A DNA stretch of 64,000 bases from contig NZ_CP023694.1 in the NCBI RefSeq assembly GCF_008705135.1, positions 3,756,001 to 3,820,000 on the forward strand, read 5' to 3'. Under the pieces are notes generated by a model, which made no database searches, was not told where the DNA came from, and worked only from the letters and a program-made list of their open reading frames with translations. This document shows, piece after piece, positions 47,292 to 55,352 of this stretch. The first letter of the stretch is position 1. Each line of letters starts with the position of its first letter. Source of the DNA: Streptomyces coeruleorubidus (GTDB lineage: Bacteria > Actinomycetota > Actinomycetes > Streptomycetales > Streptomycetaceae). The position numbers and the translations under genes were made by a program.

Positions 47292-48031
47292 ATCTCGAGG
47301 ATCTTCTCCCGCATCGCGTACACCACCGCTTCCATCCTGGAGTGCAGCTGAAGCTTCTCCAGGATGTTGCGCACGTGGTTCTTCACGGTGTTCTCGGAGA
47401 TGAACAACTCCTTGGCGATATCGCGGTTGTTCATCCCCGTCGCGACGAGTTTGAGGACTTCCAGTTCACGGTCCGTCAGCCGCGGCGCGGGCACCAGCCG
47501 GCGCTCGTCCGTGCGCTGGATCATCGACTTGAACTCGGTGAGCAGCTTCGAAGCCATGGACGGGCTGATCTGCGACTGCCCGTCGGCCACCGCGCGAATG
47601 GCGGTGGCCACCTCGTCCGTCGAGATCTCCTTGAGGAGATAGCCGGTCGCGCCCGCCTTGATGGCTTCGTAGAGATCGGCTTCCTCATCGCTGATCGTCA
47701 GCATGATGATCTTGGCGCTGGGGGCGACCTCCTTGATGGAGGTGCAGGCCTCGATCCCGCCCCGCTTGGGCATCCGCACATCCATCAGGACGATGTCGGG
47801 CAGCAGGTCTGCGGCCTTCTCGACGGCCTCGGCACCGTCACCCGCCTCCCCGACGACCTGGATGTCCTCCTCGGCCGCCAGCACGATCTCCAGGCCACGG
47901 CGGAACAGGGCGTGGTCGTCGACCACGAGGACTCTGATCGGTTCCTTGCGTGGAGAGCCCGTGTCCGGGCCCATGCCGACGACGCCGTCGTCGGCACCCT
48001 CGTCACGCATCGGTCCGAAGCTGTCCGCCAT
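47285..48031 (-). CDS. Orphan NarL/LuxR-type response regulator
   Basis: A 248-residue two-component response regulator. After a 30-residue leader, the receiver domain has VLVVDDHALFRRGLEIVL, the phospho-acceptor Asp in IVLMDVRMPKRGG (about residue 85), and TGYLLKEIS with the conserved Lys. The LuxR-type HTH is at the C-terminus: LTDRELEVLKLVATGMNNRDIAKEL, ENTVKNHVRNILEKL. The ATG has an excellent GGGGGAGGA 5 nt upstream. No histidine kinase gene is adjacent, so it is an orphan by position. It is downstream of hpf, both leftward, with 206 bp between. Confidence 0.95.
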   Translation of the reverse strand: MADSFGPMRDEGADDGVVGMGPDTGSPRKEPIRVLVVDDHALFRRGLEIVLAAEEDIQVVGEAGDGAEAVEKAADLLPDIVLMDVRMPKRGGIEACTSIKEVAPSAKIIMLTISDEEADLYEAIKAGATGYLLKEISTDEVATAIRAVADGQSQISPSMASKLLTEFKSMIQRTDERRLVPAPRLTDRELEVLKLVATGMNNRDIAKELFISENTVKNHVRNILEKLQLHSRMEAVVYAMREKILEIR

Positions 48032-48237
48032 CGTTCCTCCCCCTGAAGGCTGTGGCCTGTGGTCCTGAGCCATCGCCAACCCAGAGCCACGACCCACCGG
48101 TTGGGCCGTGGCCAACCATGATTTCATGCCTGGACGACACCAGGGTGACGGAGCGGGGCGCCAAGTGGTCGCACGGGGGTGCCCCTGGGGGCGCACACGC
48201 GCTCCAGGGGCACCTGCTCCGCTGTCACCCGGCATGG

Positions 48238-48936
48238 TCAGCCGCCGAGCGCACCGCCCGCGTCGGGTGAGTGCGCCTGTGTGACCATCGTGTCCGTCCT
48301 GAGGTGAATCACGCCGTAGTCGTAGGCGTGCCGTCGGTAGACGACACTCGGTTCCTTGGTCTCGGAGTCGACGAACAGGTAGAAGTCGTGCCCGACCAGT
48401 TCCATCTCGTAGAGAGCCTGGTCGAGGGTCATGGGGGCTGCGACGTGGGTCTTCTCGCGGACGACGATGGGGCCGTCACCCTGCACTTCGAGTGAGCCGA
48501 TCTTCTTCGTGGGGACGGCCTCTTCCGGCTCCTCCTCCGGAGTCGGCACCAGGCCGTTTCCGTTGAGCGTCGCCACGCCCGGGACGTGGTCGGCGACCTC
48601 TGCGGCCGAGATCCGGCGCGCGCCACGGCGCGAGAACCGCTTGTCGTGCTGCCTGCGCAGCCGGGCTTCCAGCTTTTCCGCCGCCAGGTCGAGAGCCGCG
48701 TACGGATCGCTCGCCGCTGCCTCCGCCCGGATCACCGGACCGCGGGAGCGGAGCGTGATCTCCACTCGGTCGCAACGGTCGGCCTGCCTGGGGTTGGGCT
48801 CCTTGGACACCTCGACGTCGAGGCTGATCACCTTGCCATCGAGCTTCTGGATCTTCTCCAGCTTCAGCTTCTCGGCCACGTGCTTCCGGAACCGCTCGGG
48901 CACCTCGGTCTTGCGGCCCTTGACGACGATGTCCAC
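48238..48936 (-). CDS. hpf: Long-form ribosome hibernation promoting factor
   Basis: A 232-residue long HPF, which dimerises 70S ribosomes into inactive 100S particles in stationary phase. The N-terminal ribosome-binding domain (VDIVVKGRKTEVPERFRKHVAEKL to about residue 105) carries the RVEITLRSRGPVIRAEAAASDPYAALD pattern split around DPYAALD. A linker follows, then the C-terminal dimerisation domain (about 165-225) with MTLDQALYEMELVGHDFYLFVDSETKEPSVVYRR elements (key: GHDFYLF). GTG 48936 has GGAG 6 nt upstream. A long leader with two hairpins and a candidate promoter precedes it. Confidence 0.95.
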   Translation of the reverse strand: MDIVVKGRKTEVPERFRKHVAEKLKLEKIQKLDGKVISLDVEVSKEPNPRQADRCDRVEITLRSRGPVIRAEAAASDPYAALDLAAEKLEARLRRQHDKRFSRRGARRISAAEVADHVPGVATLNGNGLVPTPEEEPEEAVPTKKIGSLEVQGDGPIVVREKTHVAAPMTLDQALYEMELVGHDFYLFVDSETKEPSVVYRRHAYDYGVIHLRTDTMVTQAHSPDAGGALGG

Positions 48937-49247
48937 GCAGAACTCCGTTCCCGGATCGCTCCGCTTCGCTGCGGAGCGTCTCCCTTTTGCACCAGGTTCC
49001 GGTGTCCCCCGGAACCTCGGACTCGGTGACTTCCACCTCCTCCCCCGTGGGCGAGATCTCCACTCCACCGTCGCGAGTGATGAAGAAATTCCCACGGCAC
49101 GGCATTCGGATTCGAGAGGTGTGGCCTGCGGCTTTCCCTCTCAACCGAACATATCTCGCCCGGACGGATGTCGTCACCCTCTACTGCGGCGTACCTCCGT
49201 TCAGGTGAATAAGCCCTCTCGTTACCTGCAACGACGCAAGATCTCAG
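48937..49247 (-). promoter_or_regulatory. hpf promoter and structured leader
   Basis: There is no gene in this 311-bp gap. A vegetative-type promoter candidate on the minus strand has -35 GTGACG at 49172-49177 and -10 TATGTT at 49148-49153 with an 18-bp spacer, which would give a leader of about 200 nt. In the leader are two perfect hairpins: 9 bp (48994-49002 with 49009-49017) and 8 bp (48957-48964 with 48971-48978). The second ends 5-10 nt before the ribosome site, so it could affect translation. Confidence 0.5.
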
Positions 49248-50144
49248 TCAGTTCCGGTTTATTTGGAAAGAGTCCGGTGATGCCGCGACCACTGCCGCAC
49301 ACACCACGTCAACGACTCCGCCGGCGCAGCCCGCGCCCGTCATTCCGTGCCGGCCGGGCCGCCGGCCCGTCCTCTCTCGCCTTGATCCGACGTTCTGTTC
49401 CTCTCTGCTTTCCCACGTCTCTCCCCCGTACACGGCCGCGGCCCCAGCAGCGTTCGAAACCGGCCCCGCCGCCCGCACCGCCCGCGCGGCCTCCGCCAAG
49501 GACGCCCCGGTGGTCATCACGTCGTCGACGAGGACGACCGGCCCGCCGGAGAGCAGCCGGGCACCTCCGGGCACCACCGCCAGCGCGCCCGCGAGATTGT
49601 CCAGTCGCTGCCGGGAGTTGAGCTCCGACTGGTCGGCCACGGCCCGCCGCTGCCGCAGCACGCTGAGCACCCGGGCAGGCATCCCGCTCCGCCTCAGCTC
49701 TCCAGCCGCCGCGAGCGCGATCCGCCGCGCGGGATCATGCCCCCGGGCCCGCACGGCCCGCCGCCCCGACGGCACGGGCACAAGCAGCACAGCAGCCCCG
49801 GCGCCCCGGGACCACGCCCCCTCGGCCCTGGCCCAGGAGCCGCCCCACGCCTTCCGAAGCCCCGCCCGCACGGCTCCCGCCAAGGCCACCCCGAGGGGAC
49901 CGGCGAGCGCGAGGGCGCCCCGTTCCTTGTGGGCCAGCAGCGTCGCCCGCACCTCGTCCGCGTACGGAGCCGCCGCGTGCACCACGGGCAGCCCTGGCGG
50001 CTCCGGCACCGGCCGCACCCGGCGTGCCGCGACTCCGCTCAGCACCGCACGGCACTCCGGGCAGAGCACCGTACGAGGCCTCCCACAGCCCCCGCACTCG
50101 GCCGGCAGCACCAGGTCGGTGAGGTCCTGCCACCACCCCCGCAT
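49248..50144 (-). CDS. ComF-family phosphoribosyltransferase-like protein
   Basis: A 298-residue ComF/GntX-type protein. The N-terminus has a Cys4 zinc finger (CGGCGRPRTVLCPEC), then PYADEVRATLLAHKERG, LVPVPSGRRAVRARGHDP, and the PRPP-binding loop VVLVDDVMTTGASLAEA. Homologues are needed for DNA uptake in competent bacteria; in Streptomyces the role is unknown. Between the PRPP loop and the usual C-terminal AAVVAASPDSF end there are about 45 extra Arg/Gly-rich residues. ATG 50144 begins the conserved sequence; the Shine-Dalgarno is weak. Two DnaA boxes lie 40-65 bp upstream. Confidence 0.87.
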   Translation of the reverse strand: MRGWWQDLTDLVLPAECGGCGRPRTVLCPECRAVLSGVAARRVRPVPEPPGLPVVHAAAPYADEVRATLLAHKERGALALAGPLGVALAGAVRAGLRKAWGGSWARAEGAWSRGAGAAVLLVPVPSGRRAVRARGHDPARRIALAAAGELRRSGMPARVLSVLRQRRAVADQSELNSRQRLDNLAGALAVVPGGARLLSGGPVVLVDDVMTTGASLAEAARAVRAAGPVSNAAGAAAVYGGETWESREEQNVGSRRERTGRRPGRHGMTGAGCAGGVVDVVCAAVVAASPDSFQINRN

Positions 50145-50184
50145 GGCCACCACTGTGCCGCCCCGGGGCCTCTCCGGCCACCCC

Positions 50185-50207
50185 TGTGGACAACGGCCTG
50201 TGGACAA
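50185..50207 (+). promoter_or_regulatory. Pair of DnaA boxes upstream of the ComF gene
   Basis: Two perfect tgtggacaa sequences (50185-50193 and 50199-50207), direct repeats 14 bp apart, the larger repeat being cctgtggacaac. The complement, ttgtccaca, is the preferred Streptomyces DnaA box. They lie in the promoter region of the leftward ComF gene. Confidence 0.7.
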
Positions 50208-50363
50208 CTCCCCGCCAGGCGAACCGTTCGTCCCTCACACGAGTGACGGCCCTGTGGGACGGCTCCGTGGGGCGGCCCCATGCGCCTCCCCCGTGAGCCG
50301 GCTCAGCGACCGACCAGGGGCGCACACAAGCGCGCCCCGCGCACCGGCCACGGGGGCACCACC

Positions 50364-52196
50364 TCACCCCGGGTAGACCGGCGCCGTCCCCTCGGTCACC
50401 TTCTGCCACTGCGCACCCGACGGCAGCCGGACGATTCCGTCCACCGAGTACGCCACCAGCGGCAACTGGTCGTCCTCCGCGGCGGTGACCTCCTTGACTC
50501 CGGTCAGGGCCGCAGGCGCCGGTATGTCCGGCGTGGAGCCGTCGACCTGGACGTACCGCATCTGTTCCACGCCACCGTGCTCGCGCCCGACCACCACGAG
50601 CCGGCTGTCCCCGGCCCACGACATGGCGGTGATCTCCTCCAGCTCCGGGGTCGCGGAGCGCAGTTCGACGACCCTGACGGCCGACTGCTCGCCCGGCTTC
50701 CCCTCCCGCTCGATCAACCCGATGAGCAGGGTCTTCTTGCCGCCCTTCTCCACGACGAGCGCGATCCTCACCCCGTCGGCGGCCACCCGCACGGCCTGGA
50801 TCCGCCCGTCCAGGTGCGGCGTGCGGACCTCCAGCGGATCGCCCTTGCCCTCCTCCAGCAAGAGCAGCCGTGGATCGTCCGGGTCGCGGTCGGCCACCCA
50901 CAGCCCGTCGTGGGCGTCCCAGCTGGGGGTGGTCAGCCGGTCCTTCTCGGTCGGGCCGTGGCTGCGCAGCACCGGCTCGCCGAGCGAACCGCCCGAGACC
51001 ATCGACCCCACGTACAGCGACTTGCCGTCGAGGCTGACTCCGGCCGCGGTGTGCTCGTCGCGCGACACCGCCACCGACCGCAGCGCCGTGTCGCCCTCGC
51101 CCAGCGCCCCCGGCGCCGGGTCCGGCTTGGTGTCGCTGTCGCCTGCGGGGATCCGTACCAGCCGGTCCTTGGCGTCGACGAAGTACAGGAAGTCGGGGCT
51201 GCGCACCGCGCTCCGGAGGGCGACGGCGTCGGCTCCCTGCCGCGTGAGCGAGCACAGCTCCGCCCCGCCGGCCCGCAGCTCGACCCCGTCCACCGCGGGG
51301 CTGAGGCTGTGCAGCGTGAACAGCAGCTGGGCCGCCATCTCCTCGCACCGGTTGGTGCCGACGCGCGCGGCCTTGTCGTTGAGCGGGATCGTCAGCTTGT
51401 TCCGGTCGTCGGGCGTCAGCGCGCCGGCGTCCTTCGTCAGCGCCGTCCCGGTGGGGAAGCTCGACCTGACCACCGGCCCGAGCCACCGCGTCGGCCCGCT
51501 CAGGACGGAGCGCACCATCTGCGTCATGGGATCCACCCGCCGGCGGACGTACACGGGGTCGGCGACCGCGGTGGGCTGGGTGTCCGCCACGGCCACCGTG
51601 GTGTTCGAAGCGAAGTAGTACTTGTTGACGGACATGTAGTTGCGCTGGAAGTCCGACTCGCCCATGACGACGCCCTGCGGCAGCGCGTCGATTCGCCACT
51701 GGCCGCTCTTCTCGCCCTTCTTCAGGTGCACGGTCCTGGCGTACGCCCCGGTCGCCGGCGCGTACGACTGCTGTGCGTCCACCGTGGCCACCTTGGTGCC
51801 CGTCAGCATGTACGTGATCTCGCCGGTGTCCTCCCGGCCGCCCGCGCCCTCGGGCTCGGCACCCGGCCCGTCCGTCAGCACCGTCGTGGAAGTCTCCGGC
51901 CGCCACGTCTTGGCGGCCTCACCCGTCAGGTACTGGCGCGCGGTCTTGTAGTGCGGATCGTCGCTGGTGAGCGCCTCCAGGAAGCCCTGCACGATCTCCG
52001 AGGGCTGCGCGTCCTCACCCGGCGGCACGGCGAACACCCGCACCTGGGTCTCCTGGCGCGGTGTGGACTCCACACCCCGCAGATCCCCGCTGTCCGGCAT
52101 CGAGGCACACCCCGCCAGCAGCAGGACGCCACCAGTGGCGTACGCCATCACGCGCGCGGGCGTACGCCGACCGCGCCCCCCACGGTCAGCGCCCAC
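50364..52196 (-). CDS. lpqB: Lipoprotein LpqB, MtrAB accessory
   Basis: A 610-residue lipoprotein that modulates the sensor MtrB in actinobacteria. After a basic N-terminus and the segment VMAYATGGVLLLAGC, the lipobox Cys is at about residue 29, so it is anchored outside the membrane. The middle has a GerMN-type domain (RRVDPMTQMVRSVLSGPT, PTGTAL) and the C-terminal half is a beta-propeller-like LpqB domain (VSRDEHTAAGVSLDGKSLY, MSWAGDSRLVVVGRE). GTG 52196 is chosen because GGAGG lies 6 nt upstream; an ATG at 52211 is an alternative. It overlaps the end of mtrB by 11 bp, forming the mtrA-mtrB-lpqB operon. Confidence 0.95.
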   Translation of the reverse strand: MGADRGGRGRRTPARVMAYATGGVLLLAGCASMPDSGDLRGVESTPRQETQVRVFAVPPGEDAQPSEIVQGFLEALTSDDPHYKTARQYLTGEAAKTWRPETSTTVLTDGPGAEPEGAGGREDTGEITYMLTGTKVATVDAQQSYAPATGAYARTVHLKKGEKSGQWRIDALPQGVVMGESDFQRNYMSVNKYYFASNTTVAVADTQPTAVADPVYVRRRVDPMTQMVRSVLSGPTRWLGPVVRSSFPTGTALTKDAGALTPDDRNKLTIPLNDKAARVGTNRCEEMAAQLLFTLHSLSPAVDGVELRAGGAELCSLTRQGADAVALRSAVRSPDFLYFVDAKDRLVRIPAGDSDTKPDPAPGALGEGDTALRSVAVSRDEHTAAGVSLDGKSLYVGSMVSGGSLGEPVLRSHGPTEKDRLTTPSWDAHDGLWVADRDPDDPRLLLLEEGKGDPLEVRTPHLDGRIQAVRVAADGVRIALVVEKGGKKTLLIGLIEREGKPGEQSAVRVVELRSATPELEEITAMSWAGDSRLVVVGREHGGVEQMRYVQVDGSTPDIPAPAALTGVKEVTAAEDDQLPLVAYSVDGIVRLPSGAQWQKVTEGTAPVYPG

Positions 52197-54462
52197 GAGA
52201 TGCCTCCCCATGCCTGTCCGCGTTCTCCGACTCGGATTTCCTGTCCGAGCCTGCGGATCCGTTGTCCCTGTCCGCGTCCCGCGGCCCGTTCACGGCCTGG
52301 TCCCGAGAGGCCCCAGCAGGACCACTCGGCCCGCCGTCGCCGGGCGTACTCGCCGGACCGCTCACCACACCGTTGCCGACCGCCTCTGACGAACCGCTCG
52401 CCAGGCCATCGCCGCCCGCGCCCGCCGGGCCGCCCGCACCCCCGCCGCGAGCCGGCTGCTCCGGGGCCGCCTGCGGATCGTCCTGCCGCCGCGTGCCCGA
52501 GGCGGGCCGGGGCACCACGCGCGCGCCGTTGCCGGGCAGCGCCGTCGGATCGGCCGTGGGGGCCGCGGAGGCCGCCCGCGGCGGTATCGGGTCCCGCGCC
52601 GGCCCCGGCCCGCTCGCCGACTGTGCCGGCACGGTCGCCCGCTTCTCGCCGTCCCCGCCGCCGCACGGCAGACCGGCGTCGTCGAGCCCCCGGTTCCGCC
52701 GTGAGTCCTTGGGCTCCAGCGGTATCGGAGAGCCCCGCAGCGGCTCGTCCGCGGTCCTGGGCAGCGTCAGCCGGAACTGCGAACCGCCGCCCGGCTCGCC
52801 CCACGCCTGAAGCCAGCCGCCGTGCAGCCGCGCGTCCTCCAGGGCGATGGACAGCCCCAGACCCGTACCACCCGTGGTACGCGCGCGTGCCGGGTCGGCC
52901 CGCCAGAAACGGCTGAACACCCGCGTCGCCTCGCCCGGCTTGAGCCCGACCCCGTAATCCCGCACCGCGACCGCGACCGCACCGCCCGCCGCGGCGAGCT
53001 TGACGACGACATCCCTGCCTTCACCGTGCTCGACGGCGTTCACGACGAGGTTGCGCAACACGCGCTCCACGCGCCGGGCGTCGGCCTCGGCGACGACGGG
53101 CTGCTGGTCGCCCAGGACACGGATCTGCGTCCCCTTGCGCTCCGCGAGCGGCTCGGCCCCGCTGACCACCCGCCGTACGACCTCCCTGAGGTCTATCGGC
53201 TCCGCCTCCAGCGCCGCGGCACCCGCGTCGAACCGGCTGATCTCCAGCAGATCCGCGAGCAGCGACTCGAACCGGTCCAACTGGTCGGCGAGCAGCTCCG
53301 CGGACCGCGCGGTCACCGGGTCGAAGTCCTCCCGCGCCTCGTGGATGACGTCCGCGGCCATCCGCACGGTCGTCAGCGGCGTACGCAGCTCGTGCGACAC
53401 GTCCGACACGAACCGGCGCTGCATCCGCGACAGATCCTCCAGCTGGCTGATCTTCAGCTGGAGGTTCTGCGCCATCTTGTTGAAGGCCTCGCCGAGCCGC
53501 GCGATGTCGTCCTCGCCCGTGACCTTCATACGTTCCTGAAGCCGCCCGGCGGACAGCCGCTCGGCGATCCCCGCCGCCATCCGCACCGGCGTGACCACCT
53601 GGCGCACCACGAGCCAGGCGATGGCCCCCAGCAGGACGACGACGAACAGCCCGGCCGTCGCGAGAGTCCCCTTGACCAGGCTCAGCGACTTCTCCTCCTG
53701 GGTGAGCGGGAAGAGGTAGTAGAGCTGGTACGGGTCCCCGTTGGGGTCGTTGACCTGCTTGCCGACGACCAGGCCCGGCTGGGAGTCCTTGGTCACGTTG
53801 TTGTACGTGATGCGGGTGTAGCTCTGCGCGGCCGTCGCGCTGCTGCCGATCCGCTCGCGCAGCTCGGGGGGCACGCTCCTGCTCCAGTCCACCTCACCGG
53901 AGGCACGCTGCCCACGGCCGCCCGCGCCGTCCTCGTCGGAGGCCGGGAGCGTCACCACGTCGAAGGCGCCCTGGCCGCCGCTGGACAGCGAGGAGACGAG
54001 GTCGCTCATCCACTCGGAGACGTTCTGCGCGGGACGCCCGTCCGCCGTGGCGACATCGTCGCCGGTGCCGCTCGCCGCCTCGTCGGCCCTCTGCTTGGCC
54101 ACCGCGAACCCGCCCGTGGCCTGGCTCTGCGACGCCTTCACCTTGGCGTCCAGCAGGCCGTTGCGCACCTGCCCGATCACCACGAAGCCAAGCAGCAGGA
54201 CCACGCCCAGCGACATCAGCAGCGTGGTCGCGACGACCTTGAGCTGGATGTTGCGCCGCCACAGCCGCATGACGGGCAGCAACGGCCGGCGCACCCACCG
54301 CATGAACAGCCGGATGACCGGGCTGCCCTGGACCCCGCCCTGGAGCAGCAGCCCGCTCTCCAGAAACCGCCCCCAACGCGAGCCGGCCTTCTTCCGCCCG
54401 ACAGGCCGCCCCGGGCGGCCCCCGGACCGTCCGGGCGCCGAAGCGGCACTGTCGCCGGACAT
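52186..54462 (-). CDS. mtrB: Sensor histidine kinase MtrB
   Basis: A 758-residue membrane sensor kinase that phosphorylates MtrA; the pair controls cell wall, division and development in actinobacteria. It has a basic N-terminus, a first membrane segment near residue 77, an outer sensor domain, a second segment near 257-280, a HAMP domain, the dimerisation/phosphorylation helix with DVSHELRTPLTTVRMA near 357, the ATP N-box NLVVNAVEHGEG near 474, and the GTGLGLSIALE box. After the kinase core there are about 180 extra residues, Gly/Ala/Pro/Asp-rich and disordered. The ATG is 1 bp past the mtrA stop. Confidence 0.96.
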   Translation of the reverse strand: MSGDSAASAPGRSGGRPGRPVGRKKAGSRWGRFLESGLLLQGGVQGSPVIRLFMRWVRRPLLPVMRLWRRNIQLKVVATTLLMSLGVVLLLGFVVIGQVRNGLLDAKVKASQSQATGGFAVAKQRADEAASGTGDDVATADGRPAQNVSEWMSDLVSSLSSGGQGAFDVVTLPASDEDGAGGRGQRASGEVDWSRSVPPELRERIGSSATAAQSYTRITYNNVTKDSQPGLVVGKQVNDPNGDPYQLYYLFPLTQEEKSLSLVKGTLATAGLFVVVLLGAIAWLVVRQVVTPVRMAAGIAERLSAGRLQERMKVTGEDDIARLGEAFNKMAQNLQLKISQLEDLSRMQRRFVSDVSHELRTPLTTVRMAADVIHEAREDFDPVTARSAELLADQLDRFESLLADLLEISRFDAGAAALEAEPIDLREVVRRVVSGAEPLAERKGTQIRVLGDQQPVVAEADARRVERVLRNLVVNAVEHGEGRDVVVKLAAAGGAVAVAVRDYGVGLKPGEATRVFSRFWRADPARARTTGGTGLGLSIALEDARLHGGWLQAWGEPGGGSQFRLTLPRTADEPLRGSPIPLEPKDSRRNRGLDDAGLPCGGGDGEKRATVPAQSASGPGPARDPIPPRAASAAPTADPTALPGNGARVVPRPASGTRRQDDPQAAPEQPARGGGAGGPAGAGGDGLASGSSEAVGNGVVSGPASTPGDGGPSGPAGASRDQAVNGPRDADRDNGSAGSDRKSESENADRHGEASRGR

Positions 54463-54463
54463 G

Positions 54464-55153
54464 TCAGCTCGGCCCTGCCTTGTACCCGACGCCGCGGACG
54501 GTCACCACGATCTCCGGCTTCTCCGGGTCCTTCTCGACCTTGGAGCGCAGCCGCTGCACGTGCACGTTGACCAGACGCGTGTCCGCCGCGTGCCGGTAGC
54601 CCCACACCTGCTCCAGCAGCACCTCGCGCGTGAACACCTGCCACGGCTTGCGCGCGAGCGCGACCAGCAGGTCGAACTCCAGCGGCGTCAGCGCGATCGA
54701 CTGCCCGTCCCGCTTCACGGAGTGCCCGGCCACGTCGATGACCAGGTCACCGATGGCGAGCTGCTCCGGAGCGGGCTCCTCCGACCTCCTGAGCCGCGCC
54801 CGGATCCGGGCCACCAGCTCCTTCGGCTTGAACGGCTTCACGATGTAGTCGTCGGCACCCGACTCCAGACCCACGACGACATCGACCGTGTCGCTCTTCG
54901 CCGTGAGCATCACGATCGGCACCCCGGACTCCGCCCTGATCAGACGGCACACCTCGATGCCGTCCCGACCGGGCAGCATCAGATCGAGCAGCACCAGATC
55001 GGGCTTGGACTCACGGAAGGCGGCAAGCGCCTTGTCGCCGTCGGCCACGAAAGACGGCTCGAAACCCTCACCACGCAGCACAATGCCGAGCATCTCGGCC
55101 AGTGCGGTGTCGTCGTCGACGACAAGGACTCGTCCCTTCATAAACGACATCAT
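54464..55153 (-). CDS. mtrA: Response regulator MtrA
   Basis: A 229-residue OmpR-family regulator, essential or global in actinomycetes and a repressor of antibiotic and developmental genes in Streptomyces. The receiver domain has VLVVDDDTALAEMLG, the phospho-acceptor in VLLDLMLPGRDG, and DDYIVKPFKPKELV. The winged-helix DNA-binding domain has LTPLEFDLLVALARKPWQVFTREVLL pattern elements (key: WQVFTR) and RTVNVHV-like LVNVHVQRLRSKVE, ending VVTVRGVGYKAG. Starts at 55153, 55150 and 55141 are in frame; 55153 gives the usual 229 residues. First gene of mtrA-mtrB-lpqB. Confidence 0.96.
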   Translation of the reverse strand: MMSFMKGRVLVVDDDTALAEMLGIVLRGEGFEPSFVADGDKALAAFRESKPDLVLLDLMLPGRDGIEVCRLIRAESGVPIVMLTAKSDTVDVVVGLESGADDYIVKPFKPKELVARIRARLRRSEEPAPEQLAIGDLVIDVAGHSVKRDGQSIALTPLEFDLLVALARKPWQVFTREVLLEQVWGYRHAADTRLVNVHVQRLRSKVEKDPEKPEIVVTVRGVGYKAGPS

Positions 55154-55352
55154 CCCATTCTCATAACGGTGGCGAAGGCAGTGGTGAGGTAGGTCACCGG
55201 CAGTGACCATAGTCGCAGCAAGCGCTACTGTCTGCCCTCGCCCACCCCTGTTGATCTCGACGACGGGCAACGGCGAGCCCCCGGTCCCCCCGCGAAGGGA
55301 CGAGGTCGCCGGAGCCCGCGCCACTGCGTACGCGCTCCGGCAGCCGCCCGAC

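Noticed and set aside
50185..50207. Chromosomal origin of replication
   Set aside because: Only two DnaA boxes, no dnaA/dnaN and no larger box cluster, so it is not oriC.
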